Assembly (NCBI GenBank): GCA_033297075.1
Contig: MU858190.1
Coordinates: 1-64,000 of the forward strand
Source of the DNA: Rhypophila decipiens
Taxonomy: Eukaryota > Ascomycota > Sordariomycetes > Sordariales > Naviculisporaceae
Length of the DNA: 64,000 nucleotides
Direction of reading: 5' to 3'
The position numbers were made by a program, and so were the translations under genes. Shown here in pieces: positions 9,683 to 20,776 of the stretch; position 1 is the first letter of the stretch; the number at the start of each line of letters is the position of its first letter. The notes under the pieces were generated by a model, which saw only the letters and a program-made list of their open reading frames with translations, searched no databases and had not been told where the DNA came from.

Positions 9683-11971
9683 ATGTCACATCCGCGAGAT
9701 GCGTCGGGAGCTCCCGAAGAGAACCCATATTTCCCCAGCGCCAATGCCTCCTCTGCTCCGCCTCCCCCGCTCGAACCAACAGGGGAGACTCTGGTAGCAT
9801 CGAACACCGACGTCGCAGCGACCGCCATATCTCCAACGACCGAACATCCTCCCCGTATACCAACCTCTCCAGCCATCCCGGGCCCCTCGAATAATCCACC
9901 GCAGCGCGCTCCTCCTGCCAGCCAAGCTCGAGGAGTTCCGTTCCGCTCCGTGCGAAATCAGCCCTCTGCAATCAGACTCCGCCGTCTCCGAGCACCGTCA
10001 GTCTCTGGCACCGCGCCGTTAACAACCATCGCATCTAATCCACAGCCGCCACGTTCGAGACAACAAGGTGAAGATGCCGCTGTTACAAACCGCCGACGGT
10101 CAAGCTCGGAGCCCCTGTCTCCAGGGGCCGTCACCAACCCACACGTCGTCAACATGGAGCCCATGCCCGTTGTCCCCGAAGGCCAACAACCACCCATGTA
10201 CGTGGCCGAAGGCAGCAACAACCGCGCACCGGAAGTCGTCGTGCCTAGAAGGTTCATGATGCGCCGCCGGCGGCCAACTGCCCAACGTCCCGCCGAAGTC
10301 GACGAAGACTGCTACGACTCAAGGGTAGTCGACTTTCTCGATGTCGTCGACCCCGAAGTAGCCACCCTCTCGTCAATAACCAACATCCAAAACTCGCTCT
10401 TCGTTCCCTCGCTAGGCCGGTTCGTTAATCGCCGACCGACCTACGACCTCTCCTCACTCCCATTTATCCCGGGCGCGTTCCCCGCATCAAAAGAAGACAT
10501 TTCTAGCATCAAAGAAGAGCCCACCGAGCAAACATCCTCAGGCAGCGACGAACAACCATACCCAGTCCGCCGAACACACTCTATATCAACAGTCCTAACG
10601 TCCACGCCCCAATACGCCATCATCCCCGAAGACAACGACCCAGGCCATTCCCTAGAAGGCTGGTCCGAAGAGGACATCAAACTCTTAAACGACCACGTCC
10701 GGCATCTGCTTCACTCAAGACGCTCCAAAGTGAAACAAAGCTTCAAAGCATTCGGCAAGTACGCACGTCGACCTCTGGGGTTCTTCGTAACCCTCTACGC
10801 CACTCTCATCACATTATTCGGTCTCGCCTGGGTCTTGTTCCTTATCGGGTGGATCTACGTTGGCGAGAAACAGCTCTACGCCATTGAAGTCATTGACCAA
10901 GTTTTGGTGGCGCTGTTCGCCGTCATGGGAGACGGCTTGATTCCATGGCGGTTATACGATACCTACAACTTTTTTTGGATCAACCATTTCCATCGAAGGA
11001 CACTCAAACTGAGGAAAAAGCTGCTTTTGCCGAAATTGGAAGATAAGAATGATTTGCCGGTTGATCCAAACGACCCGTCCCATCGTATAATGGTAGACCT
11101 GGAAGCTCAACGTGTAAGGGCGCTCAAGAAAAAGACTGACCAAGAAAATGAAGAGGACCAAAAGAAGGATGATTACTTTCCTGTCCTGAGCGACGAGGAA
11201 CAGGCGAAATTGGTGAAATACCAGACCAAGTTTGCAAAATCGCACACGTATTATAAACCCCACGAGACGAGCACTCATCGGGCCTTTCCGCATAGACTGG
11301 CGATGACGATCATCTTGTTGCTGGATTTGCATTCTTGTTTGCAGCTTAGTTTGGGATGTGTCACGTGGAGTATTCCTTATGAACGGAGGCCGGCGGCTGC
11401 TACTACGACGATTCTTTGTTGCTCGATCACGGTTAATGCGTTGGCGGGGATTTTGATCTCGGTTGGGGATAGGAGGACTAGGAAGAAGGATGTTGTTGAA
11501 AGGCTTGTGAGGATGGAGCTTACAGGGGAGGTCATGGAGAAGATGGTGAAAGAAAAGCAGAAAGAGGCTGAGAGGGAGAAGGAAAAAGAGATGGAGGGGA
11601 GCAGGGAAAGGAGTAAGAGCCGAAGTCGAAGTCGAAATGGAAGGGTTAGTGAGGAGGGGAGAAGTGGAAGGAGGAGTTTGGATGCCTTGACAAGTGGATT
11701 CAAAAGAAAGAGTATGGAGCGGAGGAGGAGTGAGAACTGTTCTGATGGGAATACCAGCAGTTCAGGGTCGAGTTTCAGGAAGGAGAAAGAGAAGGTTGGG
11801 AGGTTTGATCCATCGACCGGTCCAAGAAAAAGTATGAGTGGGGCTGATGGTGGGCTCGGTGTGGTTGCTGAGGCGGACCATGAGCCGAATTGTGAGAATG
11901 TTTTGGGGTATGAGCGCGGTGAGGTGGAGAGAGAGAGCGAAATGAAGATACCGGGGGCATTTCAAGACTGA
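9683..11971 (+). CDS. DUF2985 integral membrane protein
   Basis: Intronless gene of 762 aa. The first about 350 residues are disordered (Pro/Ser/Arg-rich). The membrane core then begins with a hydrophobic pair at residues about 363-425 (PLGFFVTLYATLITLFGLAW..., then VLVALFAVMGDGLIPWRLYD). The segment GLIPWR..D.Y followed by the HFHRRTLKLRKKLLLPKL cytosolic stretch is the hallmark of the fungal DUF2985 family. Two more membrane segments lie at about 535-560 and 575-600. After them come a Lys/Glu coiled coil and a Ser/Arg-rich tail (RSKSRSRSRN). The molecular function of the family is unknown. Length and architecture are normal for it. The start at 9683 is the first ATG of the frame and precedes the disordered leader. 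Confidence 0.85.
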   Translation: MSHPRDASGAPEENPYFPSANASSAPPPPLEPTGETLVASNTDVAATAISPTTEHPPRIPTSPAIPGPSNNPPQRAPPASQARGVPFRSVRNQPSAIRLRRLRAPSVSGTAPLTTIASNPQPPRSRQQGEDAAVTNRRRSSSEPLSPGAVTNPHVVNMEPMPVVPEGQQPPMYVAEGSNNRAPEVVVPRRFMMRRRRPTAQRPAEVDEDCYDSRVVDFLDVVDPEVATLSSITNIQNSLFVPSLGRFVNRRPTYDLSSLPFIPGAFPASKEDISSIKEEPTEQTSSGSDEQPYPVRRTHSISTVLTSTPQYAIIPEDNDPGHSLEGWSEEDIKLLNDHVRHLLHSRRSKVKQSFKAFGKYARRPLGFFVTLYATLITLFGLAWVLFLIGWIYVGEKQLYAIEVIDQVLVALFAVMGDGLIPWRLYDTYNFFWINHFHRRTLKLRKKLLLPKLEDKNDLPVDPNDPSHRIMVDLEAQRVRALKKKTDQENEEDQKKDDYFPVLSDEEQAKLVKYQTKFAKSHTYYKPHETSTHRAFPHRLAMTIILLLDLHSCLQLSLGCVTWSIPYERRPAAATTTILCCSITVNALAGILISVGDRRTRKKDVVERLVRMELTGEVMEKMVKEKQKEAEREKEKEMEGSRERSKSRSRSRNGRVSEEGRSGRRSLDALTSGFKRKSMERRRSENCSDGNTSSSGSSFRKEKEKVGRFDPSTGPRKSMSGADGGLGVVAEADHEPNCENVLGYERGEVERESEMKIPGAFQD

Positions 11972-12522
11972 TTTAGAGGAAGTGCTGATGTTGGTAGTTG
12001 AAGGCTGAGGGACCAGGGGCAATCTCGGGTCTTTAGCGGTCATGTCAAGATGTCAAACTTGTAACAAGTAATATATAGTATATACAGTCCACGCATACAT
12101 TCTCCGTATAAACCTTCTCCATTTCAGTTATCCTGGCTACGTACATGTTTTGGAACCTGCAGGCGGTCCCAGAAACCCACTATCGTGTTGAATTCAGCCA
12201 CCTATAACACTTTGTTCGGTATCCGTCAACGCCGCTGCGTTCTTCTACCTTGTATCTTCCAGCGTTGCTCACGCCATGCCAGGAAAATATTCCTTTCCCC
12301 ATATCCTTCTACCGGTGTGGCGTCGACAGTGCTTAATTATCGGAAAGCCGTCCGCACCCGGTTCCTCACAAATGCCGCCTTCGCCCCACACACAGTCTTG
12401 CCTCGGAGGGCTGAACTCTATCGGCTGGATCATGATGTCGGCTTTCAGATAAGCTCTAGAGGTAATACTGCGACCTTCGGCTACCCGTCGAGAACAAACA
12501 GGACAGCAATCGAATCACAAAC
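11972..12522. other. Intergenic
   Basis: AT-rich 3' flank (about 12060-12110) with possible polyadenylation context, then the leader of the next gene. The open frame at 12185-12547 has no protein-like features. Confidence 0.35.
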
Positions 12523-13489
12523 ATGGACCCCGCAACCGCGGGAGTAACAGAGACGAAACGCCAGAGACCTCTATCCATCTTCCAACTGTTGAGGGCATAT
12601 CCCCGCGAGCGGCTGTATGTTCATCCGATCCTCTGGACCCAGCTACATCTCAAACTCTTGGGCTGCGAGTTTGCGGATGGCGGGATTTTCTCCACGCCTC
12701 CTCCTCCTCCTGGCGAACCAAACAACAACAACGTGAGGACTGCAGCAGAGCGCCAAACCGATACCAACCAGGCGCGCTTCTTTGCCAAGGGAAAGTCTGA
12801 CTGCAAGTGGCGGAGTCTTGTTCGGCTTATGGGACAAGAGGTTTTTCAAAAGTAGGTTCAAAGCCAAACCTCTGTTTTTGTTCCCGAAACACACGACACA
12901 CGACTCTGACCATTCATCCATTCCATTGTGTAGAGACAAAATCACCTTCCGCTACGACTCCAAGATTGTCGCGAACCTCCCCTGCAAATTCCTCGAGTTG
13001 AAGTCGTCTCCCCGTCGAACAACCCTACTACCAGTAAGCCAGCTAGCCTGCCTCGACCTGTCCCACCTCGAGCGATACAGAAAGATCAAGAAAGGCCGCC
13101 GCCGCTTGTACGCCTTCAGACCGCGTGACTATAGCCCGTTGAAGGAGGATCCGTACATGGCTGTGTTGCTTATTGCGCTTGCGCAGCGAGCGCTCGCGGC
13201 ACATCAGAACAAGAACAGGGACGACAACGTCGACGACGGGGGGGACGATAGTAATGGCGACGGGACCCAAATGCTCTTGGTGACGAATCCGCGCGTTGAT
13301 AAATATCTGCATGTTTATACGAGTAATATATCGAAAGAGTTTCTGGCGCGGTTTGAGTGGCCCAAGTTATCTCCCACTGGGGACGGGGAGAGAAAGTTTG
13401 GGATGGTCATTTTGCATAGGAGGGTCGAGTTTGAGCCGTATGATACGTTTCGGGAGCGGTTTATTGCTGTTTTGCAGGGGACTACCTAA
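12523..13489 (+). CDS. Conserved-type hypothetical protein
   Basis: Two exons, join(12523..12851, 12934..13489), 294 aa. The 82-nt intron (GTAGGT...TGTAG) restores the frame as MGQEVFQ-K-DKITFRYDSK. Without it the first exon stops at once. The protein has no signal peptide or membrane span. It starts with a hydrophilic segment containing a Pro run (STPPPPPGE) and an Asn run. It continues with an alpha/beta-looking region (KIVANLPCKFLEL; AVLLIALAQRALA), an acidic Asp-rich loop, then a strand-rich C-terminus (QMLLVTNPRVDKYLHVYTSNISKEFLARFEWP). I do not recognise the domain. The style matches single-copy uncharacterised Pezizomycotina proteins. It is convergent with the JmjC gene. Confidence 0.7.
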
Positions 13490-14120
13490 TAATGGGGATG
13501 GATATGGGCGCTGGGAATGACAGAGCCAGTGAGTGATAACGCGCAAGGATGGTGAGCTGGTGCCGGACCGTTAAACGACAGACCCCCTTCCCTTGCTTTG
13601 TTGGTGTTGATGAGCTTTTGAGGTCTTGTTTGGTCTATGTAGGTTATGGCCAAGAGAGGGGACCCGTCGGGCGTCTGCCATAAAGGGAGGTCCTAAGTGA
13701 GTGGATTTAGCAAGCTTGCTCTCGCACGCTACAAACACTACTCCATCTGCAAGACGGATCGTTTAGACCGGCCGGTCTACTCACCCATTGTTTGTATATT
13801 GCTTGGGGCAAGAGGTTGATGGTTATATGCTAAAAGAAACATCCAAGATGTACAGATAATAGGAGATGCAAAGGCAAAATATTGTAGATATGATGTGAGA
13901 AGCTGAGAATATACCAACGACTCAGTTTTCTATCAAGAGGACTAGAAACGCACAAAATAAACGAGATAAAGATAACAAGGAGTGAGTATCAACCCTCTTT
14001 GCGTTTGGAAACGATATATACCTAAAGGAACAAGAAAAGAAAGAAGCAAATCCAAGCAGTCATAATCCAATCATGCTTATGTTAAAGGTTTATTTGTGGC
14101 TTAGCAAGTGTCGAGCGGTT
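13490..14120. other. Intergenic between convergent genes
   Basis: A shared 3' region, AT-rich from about 13850. It holds a perfect 16-bp palindrome (separate entry) and nothing else I can support. Confidence 0.4.
13764..13779. repeat. Perfect 16-bp palindrome
   Basis: TAGACCGGCCGGTCTA reads identically on both strands and lies between two convergent genes. It could be a dyad binding site, or a terminator-like hairpin in both transcripts. Confidence 0.6.
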
Positions 14121-15668
14121 TTACCGGCGTTTAGAATTAGCAGCGGCGCTGGCTCTCTGGGCCTTTACTGCACCCTCCCTGGCCTTCTTTCCCTTTTTCG
14201 CTGCGTTCCAGGGCTGCTCAGGGTCCTGTATGAAAAAGGTTAGCAACTTTATCTTTCCTAGTATGGGTATATATATCAAAGTGTATGGGGGAAATGGTCA
14301 AGAAAAAGAAAGGTAGGTACTCACATCAATCATCTCTATGATACGGTTTGCATGATCAATTGGACTCCGCCTGTTCTCTGAACCCCATATGAGCACACTT
14401 TCACCAAACACTTGCTCAAGGGTACCTTGCTTGATTCTCTTTTGGATAAAATGCTTGACGTGGTCACAAAAGAGATTTATCCTGTCCTGTTCCTCGTTGC
14501 AGGTGTCCTCATACTGCTTTTGCAGCGCCATGGTATCGAGCCAGTGCTCAAGGGCATTCCAGCGGATGTTGTGTCCGCCCGTGGCAAGGGTCTGGTAGCC
14601 CTTGATCCGAAATACCCAATGGATCAATCCGCCCGGAAAGAAGACGGTCTGGCCTGGCTTGAGGACTAGGTAGCGCCATTTGTCGGACTGTGTGCGACGG
14701 AGGGGATCCTGCATCCAGTCGAGGTACTCCTTGGGGGTGGGCCGGGCCATCCACCCAAAGCCAAAGGCGCCCTCTTGCACGGTGATCCAGGTGTCGAGGC
14801 CGTGGGCGTCCATGTGTGGGCCGGTCAGGTTGCCTCCTTCGGAGAGGAGAGTCCAATCGACATTGTCCTTCCATGATGCTACCGTCGCGGTGGTAACCTC
14901 CATGCGTTGGGCCGTCATCCCGCCCAGCACCGCAGATTTGATCGAATGGAGTAGCTGACATCTGTGGTGCTGGATAAACCGGGGATAGGTCCCCGGGACG
15001 GGGTTCTGGGTGTCCAGCACGTTCCACGGTGTCTTGTTTTTGAAATCCTCGTCCTCGGGGTCGTTGTTGTTTTGCTTGTCATTGTACAGAAAGGTATCCT
15101 TGACTTGTTTGAGTGTGTGTACTTTGTAAGAATTGTTTGAAGTCAAGTTGCTGGGCACCTGCACAGACAATGTCCGGTCATGGTCTTCCTGCCACTTGAA
15201 GAAGGTCTCGATAGGACGTTCCTCTTCGACTGCGTACTCGGCTGCCACCCCTTCGCTGACGATGACGGGGAGGTCTACGTGGAACATGTCACTGGCAAGG
15301 TAATTATAGGCCAACTCCGATTTTAGAAATAGAACCTCTGCCTTTTTCTCAGCTCCCTCCTCGTCCTCTTCAACAGGTGTCCTCGCCTCCTTGCGTATAG
15401 GTTTGGTACTCGTACCAACCTCCGGTAACGTGGCCTGCTGGAGGATCGCGTGAATCATCTTCGTGTTATTTTTGCCCCAAGTTTTGCCTGCCTTTTTCTG
15501 CTTCTTGGGCTGCTGGGTTGGCGCAGTTTGGTCTATGACCAGTTGTTTGAATTTCTCATCCCACTCATGGTCGGGACCTTTGGCATTATAAAATTCCAGG
15601 TCGCTAAGTCTGATCCTCTCATCCACCTGGACTTCATCTTCTTCCTCATCGCGTTCGCGTTTATGCAT
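14121..15668 (-). CDS. JmjC-domain 2-oxoglutarate/Fe(II) oxygenase
   Basis: Two exons on the minus strand: 15668-14325 and 14225-14121; 482 aa. The 98-nt intron (GTGAGT...TACAG) joins EMID to DPEQPW in phase 0. This adds a 34-residue basic tail (KKGKKAREGAVKAQRASAAANSKRR) that a single-exon reading loses. The JmjC fold is at residues about 225-385. The iron ligands HxD are visible as H285-x-D287 in GPHMDAHG, and the distal His is H350 in FFPGGLIHWVFR. The N-terminus is charged and disordered (DEEEDEVQVDE; KKQKKAGKTWGK). JmjC enzymes demethylate histone lysines or hydroxylate proteins; the intact iron triad predicts activity but not substrate. There is no PHD or JmjN partner domain. The basic ends suggest a nuclear protein. 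Confidence 0.88.
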
Positions 15669-18021
15669 CGTGGCTTAGAATAAACGAAGTAACAAATAGG
15701 GAATCTAAGTGACTTCGAACTGATATCGCAAAGCGGGCAAGGTAATATTCGGACAGCAAGTTTCTCCCTCGGCGTCTGGCAAGTCGAACACTCCTCGAGT
15801 CTCCGGTACGTGGAATCATTTTTACTTTTATAATATCCATCGTGATGACTGACGTCAAGAGCTGCGACATTCCCCTGGATGAGCTTCTTTGTTCGTTCCA
15901 TCCAAGGCCATAACAATGAAGCCGTCAACACCACATCGCAACCTCTCGATCCCGAGGTTCCCGCCCCGTCCCTGACAGCAACAAAGAAACCCAATTCGTG
16001 GCATGAAAGAATCACTAGGGGAGATATTTTTAACATAACAATGGATGGGCTTTCTAATGGGTCGACTCTCTTGTTGCGACTTGATCGTGAAAGGAGACCA
16101 CGGTGACCTGGCAGAATAATAGCATCGTAAAGAAGCCGGAGAAAGATGCCAGCTCCAGTCCCGGTTTCCATTGAGCTCCATGGTCATTTGATATGTTTGG
16201 GCTGTCTTTCAAGCGCGCAGAGTGTCATTCATTGAGAAGCGCCTGAAAGAAAGGGGCCGAGTATTAGAAATGACAATGGAAGACGAGACGATCTGCAACC
16301 AAAAGCCTCTCCACTCGGTCGTGAGAGTCGAGACTAGGTAGACTTCAAGATGCTCGGAAGAACTGGACAGACGGCATGCTCCGTGAGTAGAGATATGTTC
16401 GAGTATCGAAATGAATCTTGGGCATCGAGTTCGCGGTGACTGGTCCAACTTGTGGGACATTTTTTACAAGATTGTGAGCGCCAGTGAATTGGCGATGGCG
16501 AATCGGCGAATCTCTGTAGATGGTTGTCCAGGAATGGCTCAAGACCAGATATACAACGTTTGGACATTCTGCACGTGAGAAAGGTCTGAGCAGATGTTGA
16601 TTTTGGGAAGCAAGGTAAATATTTTCTTCAGCTCACAAATTAATACACAACGCCTGGGAAAGCTGCGGAGCAACGAGCTGAGCTTTGAGACATGCTTCAA
16701 GACGCCATGACGGTGATAAATCTGTCATTTCACCAACAACTGTAACAAGTTCATGTGACGATAACGGCATGGAAGTAGTGAGGATGTGAAAAGTATATGT
16801 CCAAGCCGAAAGGGAACGCTGTGTGGGCTATTTCGTCCAATATAACTTGGTTGGGGCCGTTGGTGATTCCGAGCAAGGTAAAAGTGCTGATTCAAATCCC
16901 GATGGTTTATGACGCGCATCTTTCTTCTTTCTACGAAGGACGAGCAAGAACCTCGTCCGGGATCCACGTGCACTCGTGGGACTCGAGGAGAAGCACACCG
17001 GAGTGGATCCCCAAGGCCCGGTGAATCCAACCTCTTCCGAATCGGAAGGAGCGGGATAACGGCAGAAACGATCCACTTCGCCCAGACTCCGGGTCCCACA
17101 CCTCCTTCCGGAGGCTTATTACTGCTTCCTGTGCTTCCTTCTCATTCTTCTTTCCTGGACCATCCCCTCGACCTTCTGCAGCAAGATGGGACAAGACAAA
17201 TCCCATGTACCAAGATTTCAGATGTTAGCGACTGCCCACGAATCCAATGACTCTCCCACCTCGCAAGATCCCAGCTGCCTATGCCTTGTGAAAATGTGCC
17301 CAGAGAATGGCAGGGTATCATCGCCCCCGCTTTCTTACCACGCCCACTATCATTCAGGATTCTCGGCACCAACCGCCAATATCACCCTCCCCTATCCGCC
17401 CAACCATCCCTTTCAAGGACCAACCCCGCACAAATTTCGATTCTTCCATGCATCTCAGCACCAAGTTGCGCCAACATGCCCCGTACGGTGCACTCCGGAC
17501 CATGCTAAATGCACGACTGCAGCATGCATCACGGCGGTCCGGCCATTTTCTTGCGTCTTCGCTCCCGTTTCCGGTTGGTGGAATGTGCAATATTGGCCCA
17601 GGCTCCAAGTCTAATAGTGTCTCCGGGGACCTGGTATCAGCTCGTATTGGGCTTAGAGCCCGCCACACAAATGCCGCGGGCAAAACGTGGGACCATGTCA
17701 CCGAACTGTCCATTGTCTGTGAGCCAACAACGACCAACTGGACCAACCCGACAACCAAATACCACCCTTCCAGGTACCCGGGCTCTTCCCCCTGTCCGGA
17801 ACATGATGCGAGGTGATCCGTCTTTGGGTGTAGGGCAGCCAGGATCATGACATGAAGAAATTGCGGAGCGGCATGGCTGCAACTGTTGGCGCATGAAGCA
17901 AGACTGCAAGCAGGATAAGAATGTCCGGATCGCGGAGGATTCGGTCACCTCTCACGTTCTCCCCATGGTTCTGTCTTCATGAGTTGGCTCTGATCACGCA
18001 GTACCCTTCTGTCTAACTGTG
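15669..18021. other. 2.3-kb divergent intergenic region
   Basis: Lies between the divergent JmjC and GMC genes. Several 75-170 codon open frames overlap on both strands around 16.8-17.9 kb, but none shows a domain, splice pattern or consistent composition. I see no gene here. A large promoter region is the simplest reading. Confidence 0.4.
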
Positions 18022-20106
18022 ATGGCGACCAGAATGTGCCGAGGCCTCGCGGCACTCCTGCTCATTCTTCCAAGCTACGTCCTTTCCACTGCTAGCACTC
18101 TCCCACCCCGAGGGGCGGGGCCTAACAGCGGCGAGGATGTGTACGATTACATCGTTGTGGGAAGCGGACCCGGCGGCGCCCCTCTAGCCACCAATCTTGC
18201 CAAAGCTGGCTACTCTGTCTTGCTGCTCGAGGCCGGTGATGACCAAAGCGGGGATATCTCGACTCAGATTCTACAGATTGGGATACCTCAGTTCACCAAC
18301 CGCTGGGACTTTTATGTCCGTCACTTTGCGGATGATGCTACACAGCTGAGGACGAATCATCTCACTTGGCAGCGTGCAGATGGGTCGCTCTGGGTAGGAA
18401 ACGGCAGCGCTGCGCCCGCTGATGCCACTCTACTCGGTATATATTACCCGCGAGGCGCTACCCTTGGTGGGTCATCGGTCATCAACGCGGGCGCTACCAT
18501 CTTGCCGAGCCGGAGTTACTGGGACAGTATCGGACGCTTGACAGGCGACAGGTCATGGAAGTGAGTATCAATCTGTGCAAGACATGACGAGACCTCTGGT
18601 ACTTGTGCTAACATTGCTTCTAGTGCCGACAACATTCGCAATATCTTCAAGCGCATCGAAGACAACCATTACCTCCCTCCCGGTACCCCGGGCCACGGAT
18701 TCAATGGCTACTTTGACACGAATGGCAACAACGGCACCATCTGGGAACGTGCACCCGGGACAACTGCTATCCTGGGCGCTATGGTCTCTGAGCTAGGCGG
18801 CGATCCAGCAGATACCATATCCCTCGCCACCCGGGACATCAACAACGTCTCCCCCACCCGCGACCAGACCCCAGGTCTGTACGGCCTTCCGGTTCACGCC
18901 AATGAAACCTGGGGCCGCTTTAGTGCCCGAGACCTTGTGCTCTCGACACTCGCAGTCAAGAAGCCCAACGGGTCCCCGAGGCACCCTCTCACGCTGAAGA
19001 CTCACGCCCTTGTCTCCAAAGTCCTCTTCGACACCAAAAAGCCCAAAGGCCGCGGCCGCAAACCACGTGCCGTTGGCGTCGAATACCTCGAGGGCCAATC
19101 TCTCTACCGGGCTGACCCTCGCTACTCCCCCTCCACGAGTCCAGCCAATCCGCCCGTTCGCACGGCAAGAGCCCGGAAAGAGGTAATCCTCTCAGCAGGC
19201 GTCTTCAACACACCGCAGATCCTTCAGCTCTCCGGAGTCGGGCCCAAGTCCGAGTTGGCCCGTCTCAACATTCCGCTGGTTCTCGACTTGCCTGGCGTAG
19301 GAACTCACATGACAGACAACCAAGAGCTCCCCATCGTCGGTCTGGCCCAGCAGCCCTTTGATACCCTGCCCTCGCCGTATGACCCTCCAGGTCTTGTCTG
19401 TGCGTTTGGATTCCCTGGCGACCCTTGCATCGATCTCTGGCGTCAAGGACTTGGCCCATATGCCCGCGCTTCGCTCAACACTAATGCCTTTACTCTCGCC
19501 ACCAACCACTCGTCTCCACCTGGCGAGGTTGACGTTCTTTTCTTTGCCATTCCTTTCCCCTTCAGAGGCTACTGGCGCTTCGACGCCGTGGTGAACTTCC
19601 CGCCTGACCCACCCACGACATTTGGTATCTCCATGGTCAAGATCAACCCGGGGAATCGCGCCGGAACGGTCAAGCTCAAGAGCACGGACCCAAGAGACAC
19701 CCCTAACATCAACTTTAACATATTTTCTGAGGGCGCCACACGGGATCTAGCTGCGATGCGAGAGGGCATCAACTTTGGACGACGGGCCTATGAGGGCGTG
19801 CCAGCGCCATATGGGCCTGTCTTGCCGACGGAGCCGCCTTTGGGGGCAAGCGTGCAGGATGAGGAACAGTGGATCCGGGAGCAGTCCTTTGGACATCATG
19901 CAAGTGGCACTTGTGCCATCGGGCGAAACGGGGATCCGTTTGCCGTGTTGGACTCCAAGTTTAGGGTCAGAGGAATCGATGGGTTGCGGGTCGTCGATGG
20001 GAGCGCATTCCCTGCTGCTCCGGGCGCGTTCCCTGTAACCTCTACATTCTTGCTTAGTGAGAAGGCCAGCGAGGATATTTTGAGAGATGCTAGGCGTCGG
20101 GTGTGA
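18022..20106 (+). CDS. Secreted GMC oxidoreductase (FAD-dependent)
   Basis: Two exons, join(18022..18560, 18624..20106), 673 aa. The 63-nt intron (GTGAGT...TTCTAG) joins W-N-ADNIRNIF in phase. A signal peptide (LAALLLILPSYVLSTAS) is followed by the FAD dinucleotide motif YDYIVVGSGPGG at about residue 42, GYSVLLLEAGD, and the GMC signature YPRGATLGGSS. The C-terminal domain has the catalytic His (H605, in HHASGTCAIG) and the closing GLRVVDGSAFP segment. Where most GMC enzymes have the second catalytic His or Asn, this protein has Phe649 (PAAPGAFPVTS). A Phe here is compatible with a divergent subfamily, but it is odd for a dehydrogenase or oxidase. The substrate (alcohol, sugar or polyketide intermediate) cannot be told, and there is no biosynthetic cluster nearby. 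Confidence 0.9.
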
Positions 20107-20776
20107 TGTGCCACTGCAGGGATGTTCTTTACGGATTGCTACCTTGTTTCGTCGTAGCTCGCATACTTTTTGGTTGGCAACGAGCTAAGGGCTGCTTCCT
20201 AATTATATGAGCCATGAGAATGATATTTATGTTATTTGATGCCGTGTTGTTTGCGTCCTTTCTTGAAGCAGAACAGAACAAATGTGACAGACACATCCTT
20301 TGGTTGCCGTCTTTGCCGATCGCTTCGATCACTCAGAGGCTATGCCATTGTGAATGCAAGGTCCTGAAGGATCCAAAGTTAATTCCCTAGGCCTTTCCTT
20401 GTCGCTCATACAGGGCTAATCACGCACAAATCGACTTGCAAAATGGCTCAGGTCAAGTAAGTTGATTCACTTTGGGTATGCAAACAGCTGTGAAAGTTAG
20501 CAGAATGAAGCTATTCCCTATCTGATCGTAGGGTTAGGGTTTTGTATGACGGATCCTTAACGCCGAAGCACGGGAAGCGTGACCCAGAAATCTCTGTAAT
20601 ATAAAACAATACCAGTAGCGCGCGCGATCACAACAGTCCACGGCACTCCAAGGCAAAATCCACAGATTTCCCTCTATCTGTTTAGCTTGGAGGAATATTT
20701 CCCGTCGCAGACTGCTCGAATAAAACGACTGCTGGGATTGGCAGCGGATCGCCCCAAGAAACCTGACAGCGGGCCC
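20107..20776. other. Intergenic with telobox-like motif
   Basis: TAGGGTTAGGGTTT at 20529-20542 matches two telomere-type repeats and lies 235 bp upstream of the next start. Otherwise nothing is seen. The downstream frame is open to 20687, but the first ATG is at 20777. Confidence 0.4.

Noticed and set aside
12185..12547. 120-codon open frame upstream of the gene at 12523
   Set aside because: Overlaps the true start in another frame and looks random; treated as leader.
17186..17850. Overlapping 113-169 codon frames on both strands
   Set aside because: GC-rich promoter DNA between divergent genes; no frame stands out and no homology is recognisable.
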